Source of the DNA: Skeletonema tropicum
Taxonomy: Eukaryota; Bacillariophyta; Thalassiosirophyceae; Thalassiosirales; Thalassiosiraceae
Assembly (NCBI GenBank): GCA_037178625.1
Contig: CM074130.1
Location: forward strand, 2,666,001-2,730,000
Direction: 5' to 3'
DNA: 64,000 nucleotides
The translations under genes and the position numbers were made by a program. Shown here in pieces: positions 1 through 9,650 of this stretch (the stretch's first letter is position 1; each line of letters begins with the position of its first letter). The notes below the pieces were generated by a model. The model had not been told where the DNA came from and made no database searches. It saw only the letters and a program-made list of their open reading frames with translations.

Positions 1-255
1 CCTCCTCAGGTTTCTACACCTCAACATTTTGACCAATATCAAAAGTCTGGAGTTGACGAGGCTAATCAAAAACCCGATCCATTTTATGGAGATTCACAAA
101 ACCAGTATGGTGGAAACGACGGGCGAAGTGAGAATTCATCCCAGAGCAGCTCTTCCTCCGAGGGAAGCGGTAGTGGCTACAGTGATGAGGACTATGAAGG
201 TTCATTCTCAGAAGAGTCACAAACAGCTTCTGAGGATTCACGTCTTATAACATGA
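1..255 (+). CDS. 3' end of an acidic, serine-rich protein (partial)
   Basis: Frame 1 is open from the first base to a TGA at 253-255 and encodes 84 residues rich in Ser, Glu, Asp, Gln and Tyr. It starts with a Pro/Gln-rich stretch and ends in a run of Ser with acidic residues. This looks like the disordered C-terminal tail of a longer protein whose main part lies left of the window. The ATG-initiated frame at 29-250 is Lys/His/Arg-rich with no natural composition, so I treat it as a shadow. No family can be named from the tail alone. It converges on the RBR gene, with 25 bp between the stop codons. Confidence 0.55.
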   Translation, partial: PPQVSTPQHFDQYQKSGVDEANQKPDPFYGDSQNQYGGNDGRSENSSQSSSSSEGSGSGYSDEDYEGSFSEESQTASEDSRLIT

Positions 256-280
256 TTGAATCTAATGTATGTTTAATTTG

Positions 281-1858
281 TTAGTACTCTCTCATCGATC
301 TTGCTACCGCTTCTGCCACCATTTCTGCCTCGGTTCGAAAAGTGCGACCATCTGCGACTTCATGATGTCTCCTCAGCCAATTTCGACAATGATTTGATGT
401 GGCCCAACACAGTGCAGCGACACAGAACACACTCCACAAACGGAAACCAAGGTATAAAAACCACCATATTGCTTTACCTATCCATGAATCAAGACCTATG
501 AAGGAGAGCCAACATAAAATAGGAATACATAATCCTGGTCTAGGGAATAGTCGCAACTGCTCACGGGCACGAGATTCTAGGAGATCAATACGTTCCATTA
601 GCGTAAAGTTCTCCAGCTGTCCTCCAAGACCTGCAGATGCATTGCCACCGTACGGTGCTCCATTTGAGCAATTGTATGCTCTGCAAGAGGTTCTCGCTCT
701 CATGCATGCCCAGCAGAAGTCTGAGCGACACTTCCCGCACCTTACATGATTGCAGCCTCCATTCTTTTCTATAGGGGTAGAGCATACGGGACAATTCCTA
801 GTGTGAACGTTTTTCCAGAGTTGAGTGGCCATCTCTGATTCATCAATACCAGATGATTCTTTGACAATATCAATTTCCGACGAGGCCAGGTTGAACTTCA
901 TTTCACAGCATGGACACGTTACAGTTATCGGTCTCATGATTTGCTTTCTAGCCATTCTCACGAGTGTTAGATTGAGCAGGTGAGGGAATATTGGTAAACC
1001 TACCACGGGCAATATTGCCATGAAAAGTTGACGCAACTCGGAGCCTTGTGCAGCCGAAGTGCAGCAATAAAGATAATAGGAGGAAAACACGAACAGCACA
1101 ATTTTGACTGTCCCTGTTTCTGCTAGGCTGACAAGGACTTGTGCACTCGACTCTCGTTCATCATTGATGGGTCCTAGACATTCTCCTGTAACAAAGCCTC
1201 CACCAAAATTGCGCAGTGCACTTTCATCAGCAGAATTTGATCTCGTTGTATCTTCGGTATTGTTGAGTTTCTGACAATTAGGGCAGGGTCTATAATCTTC
1301 CATTTTTCGTAGCAATTCATTTAATGCTTTATTTTGCCACTTTTCCAACAGATCAACTGCAGTAGCTATACCCTCATCGTCACGATCGATTTTTTTCATT
1401 TCACGTTTTGTAGTAAATATCTTCTTCTTTGTCTTTGCAGAGGCAGATTCATTTGTTTGAGCTAACGCTAAAGCAACGAGGGCGTCTTCCTCCCTGAGCA
1501 ACCTTGGGCAACAAGGACACTTGAGAGGACCAACATGCGAAGGATCTTCCAAAAGGCTTTTTGAATACAATCTAAGGCACTCTTTACAAACCCAGTGATT
1601 GCATGACTTTGTGCAATACCAGCCACAGGTAGGGTTCTCCATACAGATGGGGCACAATTCAGGATGGTATTTCTTCTTCACATGTTTTTGCAAAGAAATT
1701 TTCATACACTGCCAAGCATCTGACATGATAAAAGTATCCGGGCCAGTTTTGCGGCCGGCACGTGTCTTCCATGTTTCACTGCCTGCTGTCTTTGATGCCG
1801 CTAATAGGAGTGCTTCATATTCCTCTTGCGAGGCATGTTTCTTTTGTTGAGCTTCCAT
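281..1858 (-). CDS. RBR-type E3 ubiquitin ligase with membrane segments
   Basis: 525 residues, single exon. RING1 lies at about residues 69-118 (CPIC, then C and H ligands, then CPCC). An IBR follows, split into a first Cys pair (PCPNC, near 190) and a second pair (TCPCC, near 315). RING2 is near 355-392, with NCPVC, the GGCNH segment holding the catalytic cysteine of RBR ligases, and FCWAC. RBR enzymes take ubiquitin from an E2 onto that RING2 cysteine before passing it to the substrate. Two hydrophobic stretches interrupt the IBR and two more follow RING2, so the protein is probably membrane-bound. The start is the first Met of the frame and is followed by an ordinary soluble N-terminus. 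Family assignment is firm; the substrate is unknown. Confidence 0.88.
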   Translation of the reverse strand: MEAQQKKHASQEEYEALLLAASKTAGSETWKTRAGRKTGPDTFIMSDAWQCMKISLQKHVKKKYHPELCPICMENPTCGWYCTKSCNHWVCKECLRLYSKSLLEDPSHVGPLKCPCCPRLLREEDALVALALAQTNESASAKTKKKIFTTKREMKKIDRDDEGIATAVDLLEKWQNKALNELLRKMEDYRPCPNCQKLNNTEDTTRSNSADESALRNFGGGFVTGECLGPINDERESSAQVLVSLAETGTVKIVLFVFSSYYLYCCTSAAQGSELRQLFMAILPVVGLPIFPHLLNLTLVRMARKQIMRPITVTCPCCEMKFNLASSEIDIVKESSGIDESEMATQLWKNVHTRNCPVCSTPIEKNGGCNHVRCGKCRSDFCWACMRARTSCRAYNCSNGAPYGGNASAGLGGQLENFTLMERIDLLESRAREQLRLFPRPGLCIPILCWLSFIGLDSWIGKAIWWFLYLGFRLWSVFCVAALCWATSNHCRNWLRRHHEVADGRTFRTEAEMVAEAVARSMREY

Positions 1859-2499
1859 TGTTGCCGTTGGTTAACGTCTCCACGCTCCCTTCTCTGGTTG
1901 TTATAGCCCAGTCTCTGTTTTCGCTTTTAATCTCGCGATAGCGCTTTTATGTTATAACAGTTGGTATCTCCGTCTGGAATCCAGCCGTGCAACAACCAGG
2001 CATGTGATAGATCGCTCTCATCATTTTGATCATCATGCAAACAACGAACATCTTTGCCCTGGAAGGTGTGAGGTGTGAATCGTGAATCGTGCTCTAGAGA
2101 ACGGCTCGAACTGTACCCCCAAGCCAAGCCAACAAATTATCTAGGAGTACTTAGCCTTAGAGGTTATTGGAAGCTAGCTACATACTTATGTAGCAGACAT
2201 TTGAATGGTACCCCCTTCAATCCCAGCTCCTATCCTAGCCAAAATCATCAGGCGGGGGACATTTGCCATCCACCATCTCTCTCCACTCTCACACGCATTT
2301 ATCGCCGTTGCCGGGGCAACGGCCGTTGCTTAGCATCCCTTCAGTCTTCAGTGCAACGCAACCTAATAAGTAATGACCCAGCTCTTATATTAACGCAGCT
2401 CGTCGTTTACAACAGCTAGCTAGACAGCCCCATCATCAATGTTTACATGATGGGCGGTCAGAAAGATTTGGTCCTTTAAAATATGAACAATCAGTCACA
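1859..2499. other. Intergenic region between divergent genes
   Basis: This 641-bp stretch holds the presumed promoters of the RBR gene (minus strand) and the glutaredoxin-like gene (plus strand). Short frames on both strands (for example 2075-2419 and 1927-2127) have no recognisable composition or family resemblance. I see no RNA gene. Confidence 0.5.
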
Positions 2500-3048
2500 A
2501 TGAATCTACCTTCTACCGTTCAGAACCCCCCAAATTTGACATTATCGTCGTCTCCCCGGCATCATCTATCCAACAATCGAAGTCAAATTGCAGCGACAGC
2601 ACCTAACCAATCTCGTTTGAGCTCTAGGAAAGCATGGCTTGTCAGACGTTATCGTGACTATCGAAATGCACAAATAAGATTGGCTCGGTCAGAAAAATTA
2701 CTCGTGTGTTTGGTGTCACAGGGCTGCCATAATAGAACACAAGAAGCAAACCAATCAATAGCGTTGAGATGGTTCAATTCAAAACAAATACCTTACATAA
2801 CAGTGGATGGCATGGATCCCAACCAACGTCGAAAAAGGGATGAGTTGTTTGAAATAAGCGGACTTCGAGGCAACTATCCACAATTTTTCTTTTTATTTGA
2901 AAATGGAACAATTCAATATTTGGGCAATTTTAACACATTGGAAAGGCTAAATGAATCAAGCAATTTGCCATCGGAAGTGTTGTCACGGCATGTCGAAATA
3001 GAGACGTTTGATAAGATATTCGGGAGTGTAGTTGCTTCCTTTAGCTAG
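2500..3048 (+). CDS. Glutaredoxin-fold, SH3BGR-like protein
   Basis: 182 residues. After a disordered Ser/Asn/Arg-rich N-terminus of about 60 residues comes a compact domain of about 95 residues. It has a beta strand (LLVCLVS), a helix ending in ALRWFNSKQ, a second strand (IPYITVDGM), a basic helix with RDEL-type pattern, a YPQFFF segment where glutaredoxins have cis-proline, and a final IQYLGN strand and helix. This order matches the SH3BGR/SH3BGRL branch of the thioredoxin fold. The usual CxxC redox site is missing, as in that family, so a binding role is more likely than catalysis. Its stop lies 24 bp from the stop of the convergent SET gene. Assignment is by fold pattern only. Confidence 0.6.
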   Translation: MNLPSTVQNPPNLTLSSSPRHHLSNNRSQIAATAPNQSRLSSRKAWLVRRYRDYRNAQIRLARSEKLLVCLVSQGCHNRTQEANQSIALRWFNSKQIPYITVDGMDPNQRRKRDELFEISGLRGNYPQFFFLFENGTIQYLGNFNTLERLNESSNLPSEVLSRHVEIETFDKIFGSVVASFS

Positions 3049-3072
3049 ATTACGTTATAGCATGCGGCTCTC

Positions 3073-4122
3073 TTAGTACTCTATGCCGGGGAATTTGGAC
3101 GTGATCCTCTCAATTGCCAGTTCAAACTGTTTCTGCCTTGCACTTAAATACATATTGATTAATGCATCGTCCTTTGTTTCTGCAACGCCTGCTTTTGTTT
3201 CATACAACGCTTCGTCAATTGTCGATGCAATGAATGACTGTACATCTAGTTCGTTCCTGTCAGAAAGTGGTTTTGCGAGGATTCCTATACCAGTACCTTT
3301 TTCAATAGAAGAGAATACTTCAAGCTCTTCCGGTGTGGCCAGGTTGTATCTCAATGTTGCTTTGGATCCAGCATCAATCGATCCATCAGCATATACAATT
3401 AAATCGAGTGGCTGCTGTCCCATCATTCTGACTGCAACAGTTTCAGTGTTGCAAGGATTTTTGTCTGACACAAAGCCGTAATCCACCAAGGTATCCAGAT
3501 TGCTGAGGTTGCCATAACTGATGAATACTTCACTTCCTTTCGCATACTTTTTTCCAGACTGAAGTTGTAGAATATCTCCTGAGCCTGCAAACCCCTTGTC
3601 TACTTCAATCCGTGCCCTTGTCTGGATGTTTGCATCGTGGGTAATCATGTCTAGAACAGGAGTCATACTGTACCTCCCATCACCAAGAAAGTTAGCTCTA
3701 GAATCAACACAAGCCAAAGCCCATTGATCTAAATCTTTTCTTTCATCATTCATCATCCTTCTTTCCAACTGCCCACTATCCGCCACCCGCTCTAGTCGTT
3801 TTGACTCCCAGAATCGAGGCAGAGTAGACAAGTATGAGTTATCTCCCTCCAAAGTCGGCAACACATCGATGTAAGGTTTAAATTCAGACTTTGATTCCTG
3901 ATTGCGCTCATAGGCAAGTCGTTCTGCAAGACCGTCCAGGCTGTCAGACGTGATACATGCATTAATCGGAACTTGTAAGATGTCTGACGTGTTATCTAGA
4001 TCTACCTTGGCGGTAGTATAGCGGCTGCCATCCGAGCGTTCATTTAGGTCGAGAGGTGTCTCTATCCCTTTTGACGCAGTCCAAGCAAGGAATTGGGTAG
4101 TACTTTTGGTGAGTGCAACCAT
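3073..4122 (-). CDS. SET-domain lysine methyltransferase (SETD/Rubisco-LSMT-like)
   Basis: 349 residues from the Met at 4122. The frame is open up to 4344, but the extra 74 residues are His/Ser-rich and unlike the family, whereas MVALTKS is followed at once by the FLAWTASKG helix typical of this class. The SET core shows LQVPINACIT near the N-terminus and SMTPVLDMITHDAN (the family usually has DMINH). Further on are GSEVFISYGNLSNLDTLVDYGFV, with the catalytic-type Tyr in ISYG, and then an all-helical C-terminal part like the Rubisco LSMT substrate-binding domain. Enzymes of this class methylate lysines of non-histone proteins with S-adenosylmethionine. No plastid signal is evident at either start. 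Substrate unknown. Confidence 0.75.
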   Translation of the reverse strand: MVALTKSTTQFLAWTASKGIETPLDLNERSDGSRYTTAKVDLDNTSDILQVPINACITSDSLDGLAERLAYERNQESKSEFKPYIDVLPTLEGDNSYLSTLPRFWESKRLERVADSGQLERRMMNDERKDLDQWALACVDSRANFLGDGRYSMTPVLDMITHDANIQTRARIEVDKGFAGSGDILQLQSGKKYAKGSEVFISYGNLSNLDTLVDYGFVSDKNPCNTETVAVRMMGQQPLDLIVYADGSIDAGSKATLRYNLATPEELEVFSSIEKGTGIGILAKPLSDRNELDVQSFIASTIDEALYETKAGVAETKDDALINMYLSARQKQFELAIERITSKFPGIEY

Positions 4123-4441
4123 GATTGAGAATGAGCGCAGAAAGTGGAATATGGAATGAAGTTGAGGAACGGAAAAATGAAAATTATGATGTGATGATTG
4201 ACAGAGTTGCGCAGAGTGAGAATCATGGATGGATTGGAGAGTTAAGGATGACTCATCCTCGTGGTATCTCTCTAGTTCTCTTAACAAGGACGTTGCACGC
4301 TCAGTGAGATGAGTGAATGAATTGACGAAGCACACAAACTTCATGCCTACGTGTCCCTCCGAAAGTATCTAGACGTAATGATCACATCATGTATGCTTTG
4401 TACTTTTTTATAATTATATTATTAGTCACAAAGGAGAATGC

Positions 4442-4642
4442 TTATTTCATCTTGTCAGCATTGGAGTTGGGTCCAACCTTCTTTCCTCCCATTCCAGTGA
4501 CTACATTGACATATCGCCTGTTGTATTGCATTCTCTTCTTCGCCCTTCCTCTGGGTTGCTTCTTCTTTTCTTGGGCTTCAACCTTGGGGGTCTGACCCTT
4601 TACTTTACCGGCACGAGCGAGCGATCCGTGAACTTTTCCCAT
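4442..4642 (-). CDS. RPS30: 40S ribosomal protein eS30
   Basis: 66 residues, full length. It begins [21 protein letters not shown], continues with the Lys-rich and [14 protein letters not shown] segments and ends in the Gly/Lys tail KKVGPNS. These are the hallmarks of eS30, a small-subunit protein near the decoding site. As in plants, it has no ubiquitin-like FUBI fusion: the ATG sits directly before GKVHGS. Single exon. The next gene on this strand is the SET protein, with about 320 bp between its start codon and this stop. Confidence 0.95.
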   Translation of the reverse strand: MGKVHGSLARAGKVKGQTPKVEAQEKKKQPRGRAKKRMQYNRRYVNVVTGMGGKKVGPNSNADKMK

Positions 4643-5503
4643 TTTGATTTATTAAATAGTGTATAATCTATGAAGAGGGAGAGGGATGGTGAAGAGGAAT
4701 GTTAGTCGAAATGAAAATGAATCAGATGTGGTATTACTGCCCTTTCGACGGCATTGCATCAATTAATCTCCACATTTCCACCAACGAATATGACTGACAC
4801 CAGCACTAGAAACGCACTGATGATGCAGTCGCACTACTGCGGGTAGTCTGTACAGGGATCCGGTCAAATAGGTAGCCTGCTGAGGGCCTAGCAGCAGGGT
4901 GGTTACATGGCCATATTTCAGCCATCATCCCTAACTCCTTCCGCCCCACATTAGAGAATAACTGCCCAAATAAACGACGCCATGGGCATACCAATATTAT
5001 TATTCACTGCACTCAGAGTATTTATAGCGCCGAAAACACGCCCCAGCGCAGCAGTTAGTAGCCACCTTCACCATGGTACGCACCTAAACAGACGAATTGT
5101 TGAGTTGAGAGTGGTGAAAGAGGTGAGGCGCAAGACCTTGGTATGTTTCTACGTACGTGAATTATCGCCAAGGCTGAGCCGATAAGTAACATGTAAAAAG
5201 TTGTTGGGCGGGAAGGGCGGACAACTTTGGACAGTCCATCTCCGGACCGCCCAAGAAAAGAAGAGGACAGGATTCGAGATTCGCGAAGATTTGAGAAAGC
5301 CTGAAAGCACGCGCAGCGCAGAGCGCAGCAAGCAGCCAGCCAGCTTTGGCTCGCCTTCGTTTGCATTACTTCTGTAAAAACACAAGTATTGGGGCATCTC
5401 TCTTTTGTTCTCACCTGATGGTCGGTGTCGGTGGCAAAGCGCATTGGTATCATAAGCACGATATGGTCGAATAACCACTGACAGTTACTTATAAACGCAA
5501 AAG
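4643..5503. other. Intergenic region upstream of PI4K
   Basis: The 861 bp contain the eS30 promoter (minus strand) and whatever 5' part the PI4K gene has. Frames here (4806-4994, 4982-5185, 5055-5522) lack recognisable content. An AG at 5501-5502 directly before the PI4K ATG could be a splice acceptor, so an upstream PI4K exon cannot be excluded. Confidence 0.4.
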
Positions 5504-8500
5504 ATGTTTTTGCTACCAGCATTGGGTGCGTGGATCACAGATGGATTGGTGTTGTATATTTACTTTTCAAAAAACGGAAGTACCACCAATCCAGTCAACT
5601 CTACGCTACTTTCGCCGGGTGTCCATAATAATTTGAATGTCGACATAATTCCAGTGCGGCCATGGATCGCATTGTCGGCGGGGATTTCGCCCTGGGATGA
5701 TATGCTGGACGATCCGAGTCTGGATATTACAGAGGACGATGAAATTATCCATCGAAGCATTCTGCAACTACAACAAGAACGTGACAGTTTCCCTACGGAA
5801 GATTCCACTGCACCGAAGAATGACAACGATGAATCGCACGCGAACAACCAAAAAATAGGCATCTCAGCAGCATCAATTCAATCTAAGACAGGATATCTTG
5901 CCGTCCTCGCAATAATACGTTTGCTACTGCTCACATTTCCACTATCCTATGCGGCATACTACGGTACAAAAGTTCCTTGCGTGATCGCTCAATTCATATT
6001 TCATGGTATCGCCGCAATGGTGGTCGTTTGGCACATGATGGCAGTATTGAATTGTCAACCCAATGAGTATAGATAATATGCCTCAAGATGATGGGATGGT
6101 AGATCCACCAATGATATTGGGAGCCATTGATGATACAAGTTCAACGTATGGTGGTAATACTTGGACGCTTCTGTCGTTGTCTCTTGTCTCGATATTACTA
6201 CATTTTCTCATTGTTCTTCATGTGCGATCTTCAGGGCCAACGTCCGCATATGAGGAGCAAATGACGAGGAAAAGGAAGAAATTAGCGTATGGAATGAATG
6301 GTGACACTAGAAGAATGGCTGGTTTTGGAAAGGGCTCGCTGGGTAAGCCACTTACTCCTACAAATGAACAAATCAGTGATGATGATGACGAAGAAGAGGG
6401 GCTTGAAAATGGAACACTGTCGCCACTTCTTTTGCCAGAAGGTATGAACACTCCAGGAAGAGAAAAATCAATCAAAGAACGACTCATGTCTCTTCCTGAC
6501 CAGTATGAAGCATTTGTCAGTGAAGCCCAATTGCGCTTAGATAATGTCAGGCAGATGTGGAGCCATCGTTTGGAAGTGATGACATCAAACAACAACAACA
6601 GTCTCAATAATTCAACACACGGTGAAAATAATGGCGGCGGGATGGAGACGCTCATTCAGAATGCCTCAAAATTGGTACCATTAAAGCCAGATCCGTTTAG
6701 GGTGCTATTGCAGTTATTTGCATATGAAGATGTGTGGACGAATGATCGCCTGGACCTTGCTTTTGGAACTGAGAATTCCGATGCTACAAATGATGCAAGC
6801 ATCACCGAAGGAAGTACGGCGCTTTCTTTCTATGCGCCCCAGTTACTCTCGTTTCTTTTGCACGGGGCATATTTAGACATATCAGCAAAGTTAGAAGACT
6901 GGATACTGAAAAAATGTAGCCAAGATTTGCACTTTGCTCATCGATGTTTCTGGTTTTTAAGAGCATGGTGCTTGGGTGATTCATCAAAGGAAGCCAAACC
7001 AAAATATTCACGCAATGTTAGCAGCTCGAGTCTTGGCGGAGATGATGTTGATTTTATATCGTTAGAACCGTTGGATTCAAAGGCACAATCAATGAAGAAG
7101 CTCCGTGGAGTAGAACCTAATTTATACTTGTCTTACTCTGAAAGTCAAGGTGTAAATGGGCATGATTATCTTCCACCTACTTTGGGTGAAAGACATGGGA
7201 TAGATCCTCCGGAAGAATCATTCTCATCCAAGTTTTCTCGGGATGAAAGGGTCTTAATTGAGCAACTTCTTCGCAGAGTAATCGAATGCGGATCTCGACC
7301 AGCTTATGTTTGCCAATACGGTTCCATCGACGGGACGGTAGGAGAAGTGTTCAATTCTGAACACGATGACATCTCGAGGGTGTTTTCGCCATCAGCCCTG
7401 GCAACGTCAGTGGAGCAGGGTCTGGTTCCTGTTGATCCGAGAACAGGGTGGCACAGCAAAGCTCATCTCGATGTCATTGCATCTCCCCGTAGATATGGTT
7501 TCCTACCATTGCATCATTCAAGTGATTCCTATCAAAAACAGATGGAAACAAAAGATGCTAGGTCGTTGTTTTTCGCTGCACCATTATTTTTGGATGCCCT
7601 ACTTTCTATTGCCGATGATTTGATGGAGTCTCCACGCCCGAACCGTACCACTAACCTACGACAAAGACTTCGGGGCTTGGAGGTGGAACTATTGCCATCA
7701 AATGTGGTGTACTTGCCAATTCGGAATATGCAACACCGTGTGTGGAGAATCGTTGTGGATGAATCAATAGCACTTTCTACTAACGAACGAGTGCCTTGTA
7801 TTGTTGCACTAGAGGTTATTAACTACGGTTCATCTGTAACAGACGGTCAAGGCAGTTTACCCAGTGATCGTGCTATTACCTCAGCTTGGGTCGAAACACC
7901 TCGCGAGCCTAAGAGGCATATTACGCTCATTGACAAAGTTGCCACTTTCACACAAGAGCGGTTGAGAAGGTTTGAGGACACGATTGATCATTTGAGCAAT
8001 CATGACGGAAAGAAAAAGTTAGACCGACGGCTAAGTGATTTTTTGGGGCCAACAGGAGCAAGAACTAGTTCTGGTCCATTGTACACACCAACTGATGCGA
8101 ATGACGATTCGTCTCAAGAGGTTGACGAAGAAACACCTGTTAACACCAAAATGGCGCAGAGAGTTTCCACCAATGGGTTTGAGATGTGTACTCCATCACC
8201 ACCTCTTGGTAGTCCTCGGTCAAATAATGATGACGAAAATGGGAGGTCGAGTCCAACATCTCAATTTCCGTCTCAAGTTTGCAATACCAAGCAGTTGAAG
8301 ATCCACCACTAACACCGGGGACACCAGATCGTCAGGAGTTAGATGAGGTTGAGTCACCGATGGGGCAATGGTCAACGCCCAGAACCGCTCAAAAGAGACA
8401 GCTCAAATTTAGAAAACGGAGCACAAGTTCCATGACAAACAGCATCGTTGACGAAGAGGGAGAAATCGATGGATCGCCTCAAGCTAAACAGAAGAAGAAG

Positions 8501-9591
8501 GTAACTTTTCCACCATCTTCTGAAAGCATGTCACGCAACACAGATGACGGGCCTCCACGAGCTGCCACTCCCACGCCCAACGGAAATGAAATTAATCGTG
8601 CCTTCCTGAAAAGTGTAGCTCCGGCGGTGGTATTTAAGGAAGACTGGAACTCGAAAACAGAGCGTATACGAAAGAGTTCAATCTACGGATCTCATCCTGG
8701 TTGGAGATTGCTGCCAATTCTAGTCAAATCGAATGATGATCTTCGACAAGAACAGGTAAGAAGATCAGTTGTTAGATTTTTTGTTTGATGACAGGAAAAT
8801 ACTCACATAAGCTGCACCCTTTCCATTACCTGTTCCGCTAGCTCATGTCACAACTTATCCAGCGAATGGCGTTGATTCTAGCCAAAGCGAATGTCCCAGT
8901 ATGGCTATACCCTTACGAGATTGTTGCTCTAACTGGGCGTGGTGGTATCATTGAATGTGTCCCGGACACGATTAGTCTTGATTCGCTCAAAAGGAACGAC
9001 CCCGACTTTACAGATCTCAAGAACTTTTTTGAGCAGCATTTTGGCCCTCCCGGCTCTGATGAGCTTGCCGATGCTAAAGCAAATTTCGTTGAAAGTTTGG
9101 CAGCATACTCAATGGTTTGCTACCTAATGCAGATAAAAGACAGGCACAACGGGAATATTCTACTCACAAACAAAGGCCGAATCGTCCAAATAGATTGGGG
9201 ATTTTACTTTTTGTCCTCGCCAGGGAAAAACAGCGGTTTCGAATCAGCACCCTTCAAATTAACACGTGATTTTGTGAAATTGATGGACGGACCTGACAGC
9301 CGAACCTTCGCGAAGTTTCGAGAACTATGCTACAAGACATTCATTGAATTGCGTAAGCACTGCTACCAAATCATTTTGCTGGTGGAAATGCTCACAGAAG
9401 GAAATGAAGATCTTGCATGCTTTCGTGGGACACCTGACGAAGCAGTCCGTCAACTGAAGCAGAGGTTCAGACTTGATCTCAATGACAATGGAATAAGAAA
9501 GTACGTTGATGAGTTGGTCGACGAAAGTCTCGAAAACTGGAGAACGCGGTGGTATGATCGTTACCAGAAGTACTGTGTTGGTGTGTATTAG
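5504..9591 (+). CDS. Phosphatidylinositol 4-kinase (type III beta-like) with N-terminal membrane region
   Basis: The enzyme phosphorylates PtdIns at the 4-position. Exon segments are about 5504-6066, 6140-8208, 8295-8755 and 8842-9591. The 8756-8841 intron (GTAAGA...CTAG, 86 nt) joins DDLRQEQ to LMSQLIQRM. The 8209-8294 intron (GTAGTC...GCAG, 86 nt) joins SPPL to VEDPP. The first junction is unclear: frame 2 gives way to frame 3 between about 6040 and 6140, either by a 73-nt intron (6067-6139) or by a +1 frame break. The lipid-kinase-unique/helical domain lies at about 6715-6975. The kinase domain carries WRLLPILVKSNDDLRQE, the catalytic loop KDRHNGNI (about 9137-9160) and the metal site IDWGF, where IDFGF is usual. 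Three or four hydrophobic segments precede it at 5504-6230, which is unusual for this family. Confidence 0.85.
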
Positions 9592-9650
9592 ATACGCTTC
9601 CGCTCTCGTTGGTAACGAACTGTGTTGGTGTGTGTATTAAACATTGCATT

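Noticed and set aside
2075..2419. 114-codon frame upstream of the glutaredoxin-like gene
   Set aside because: Pro/Ser/Arg-rich without domain-like pattern and ends before the gene's leader; likely chance.
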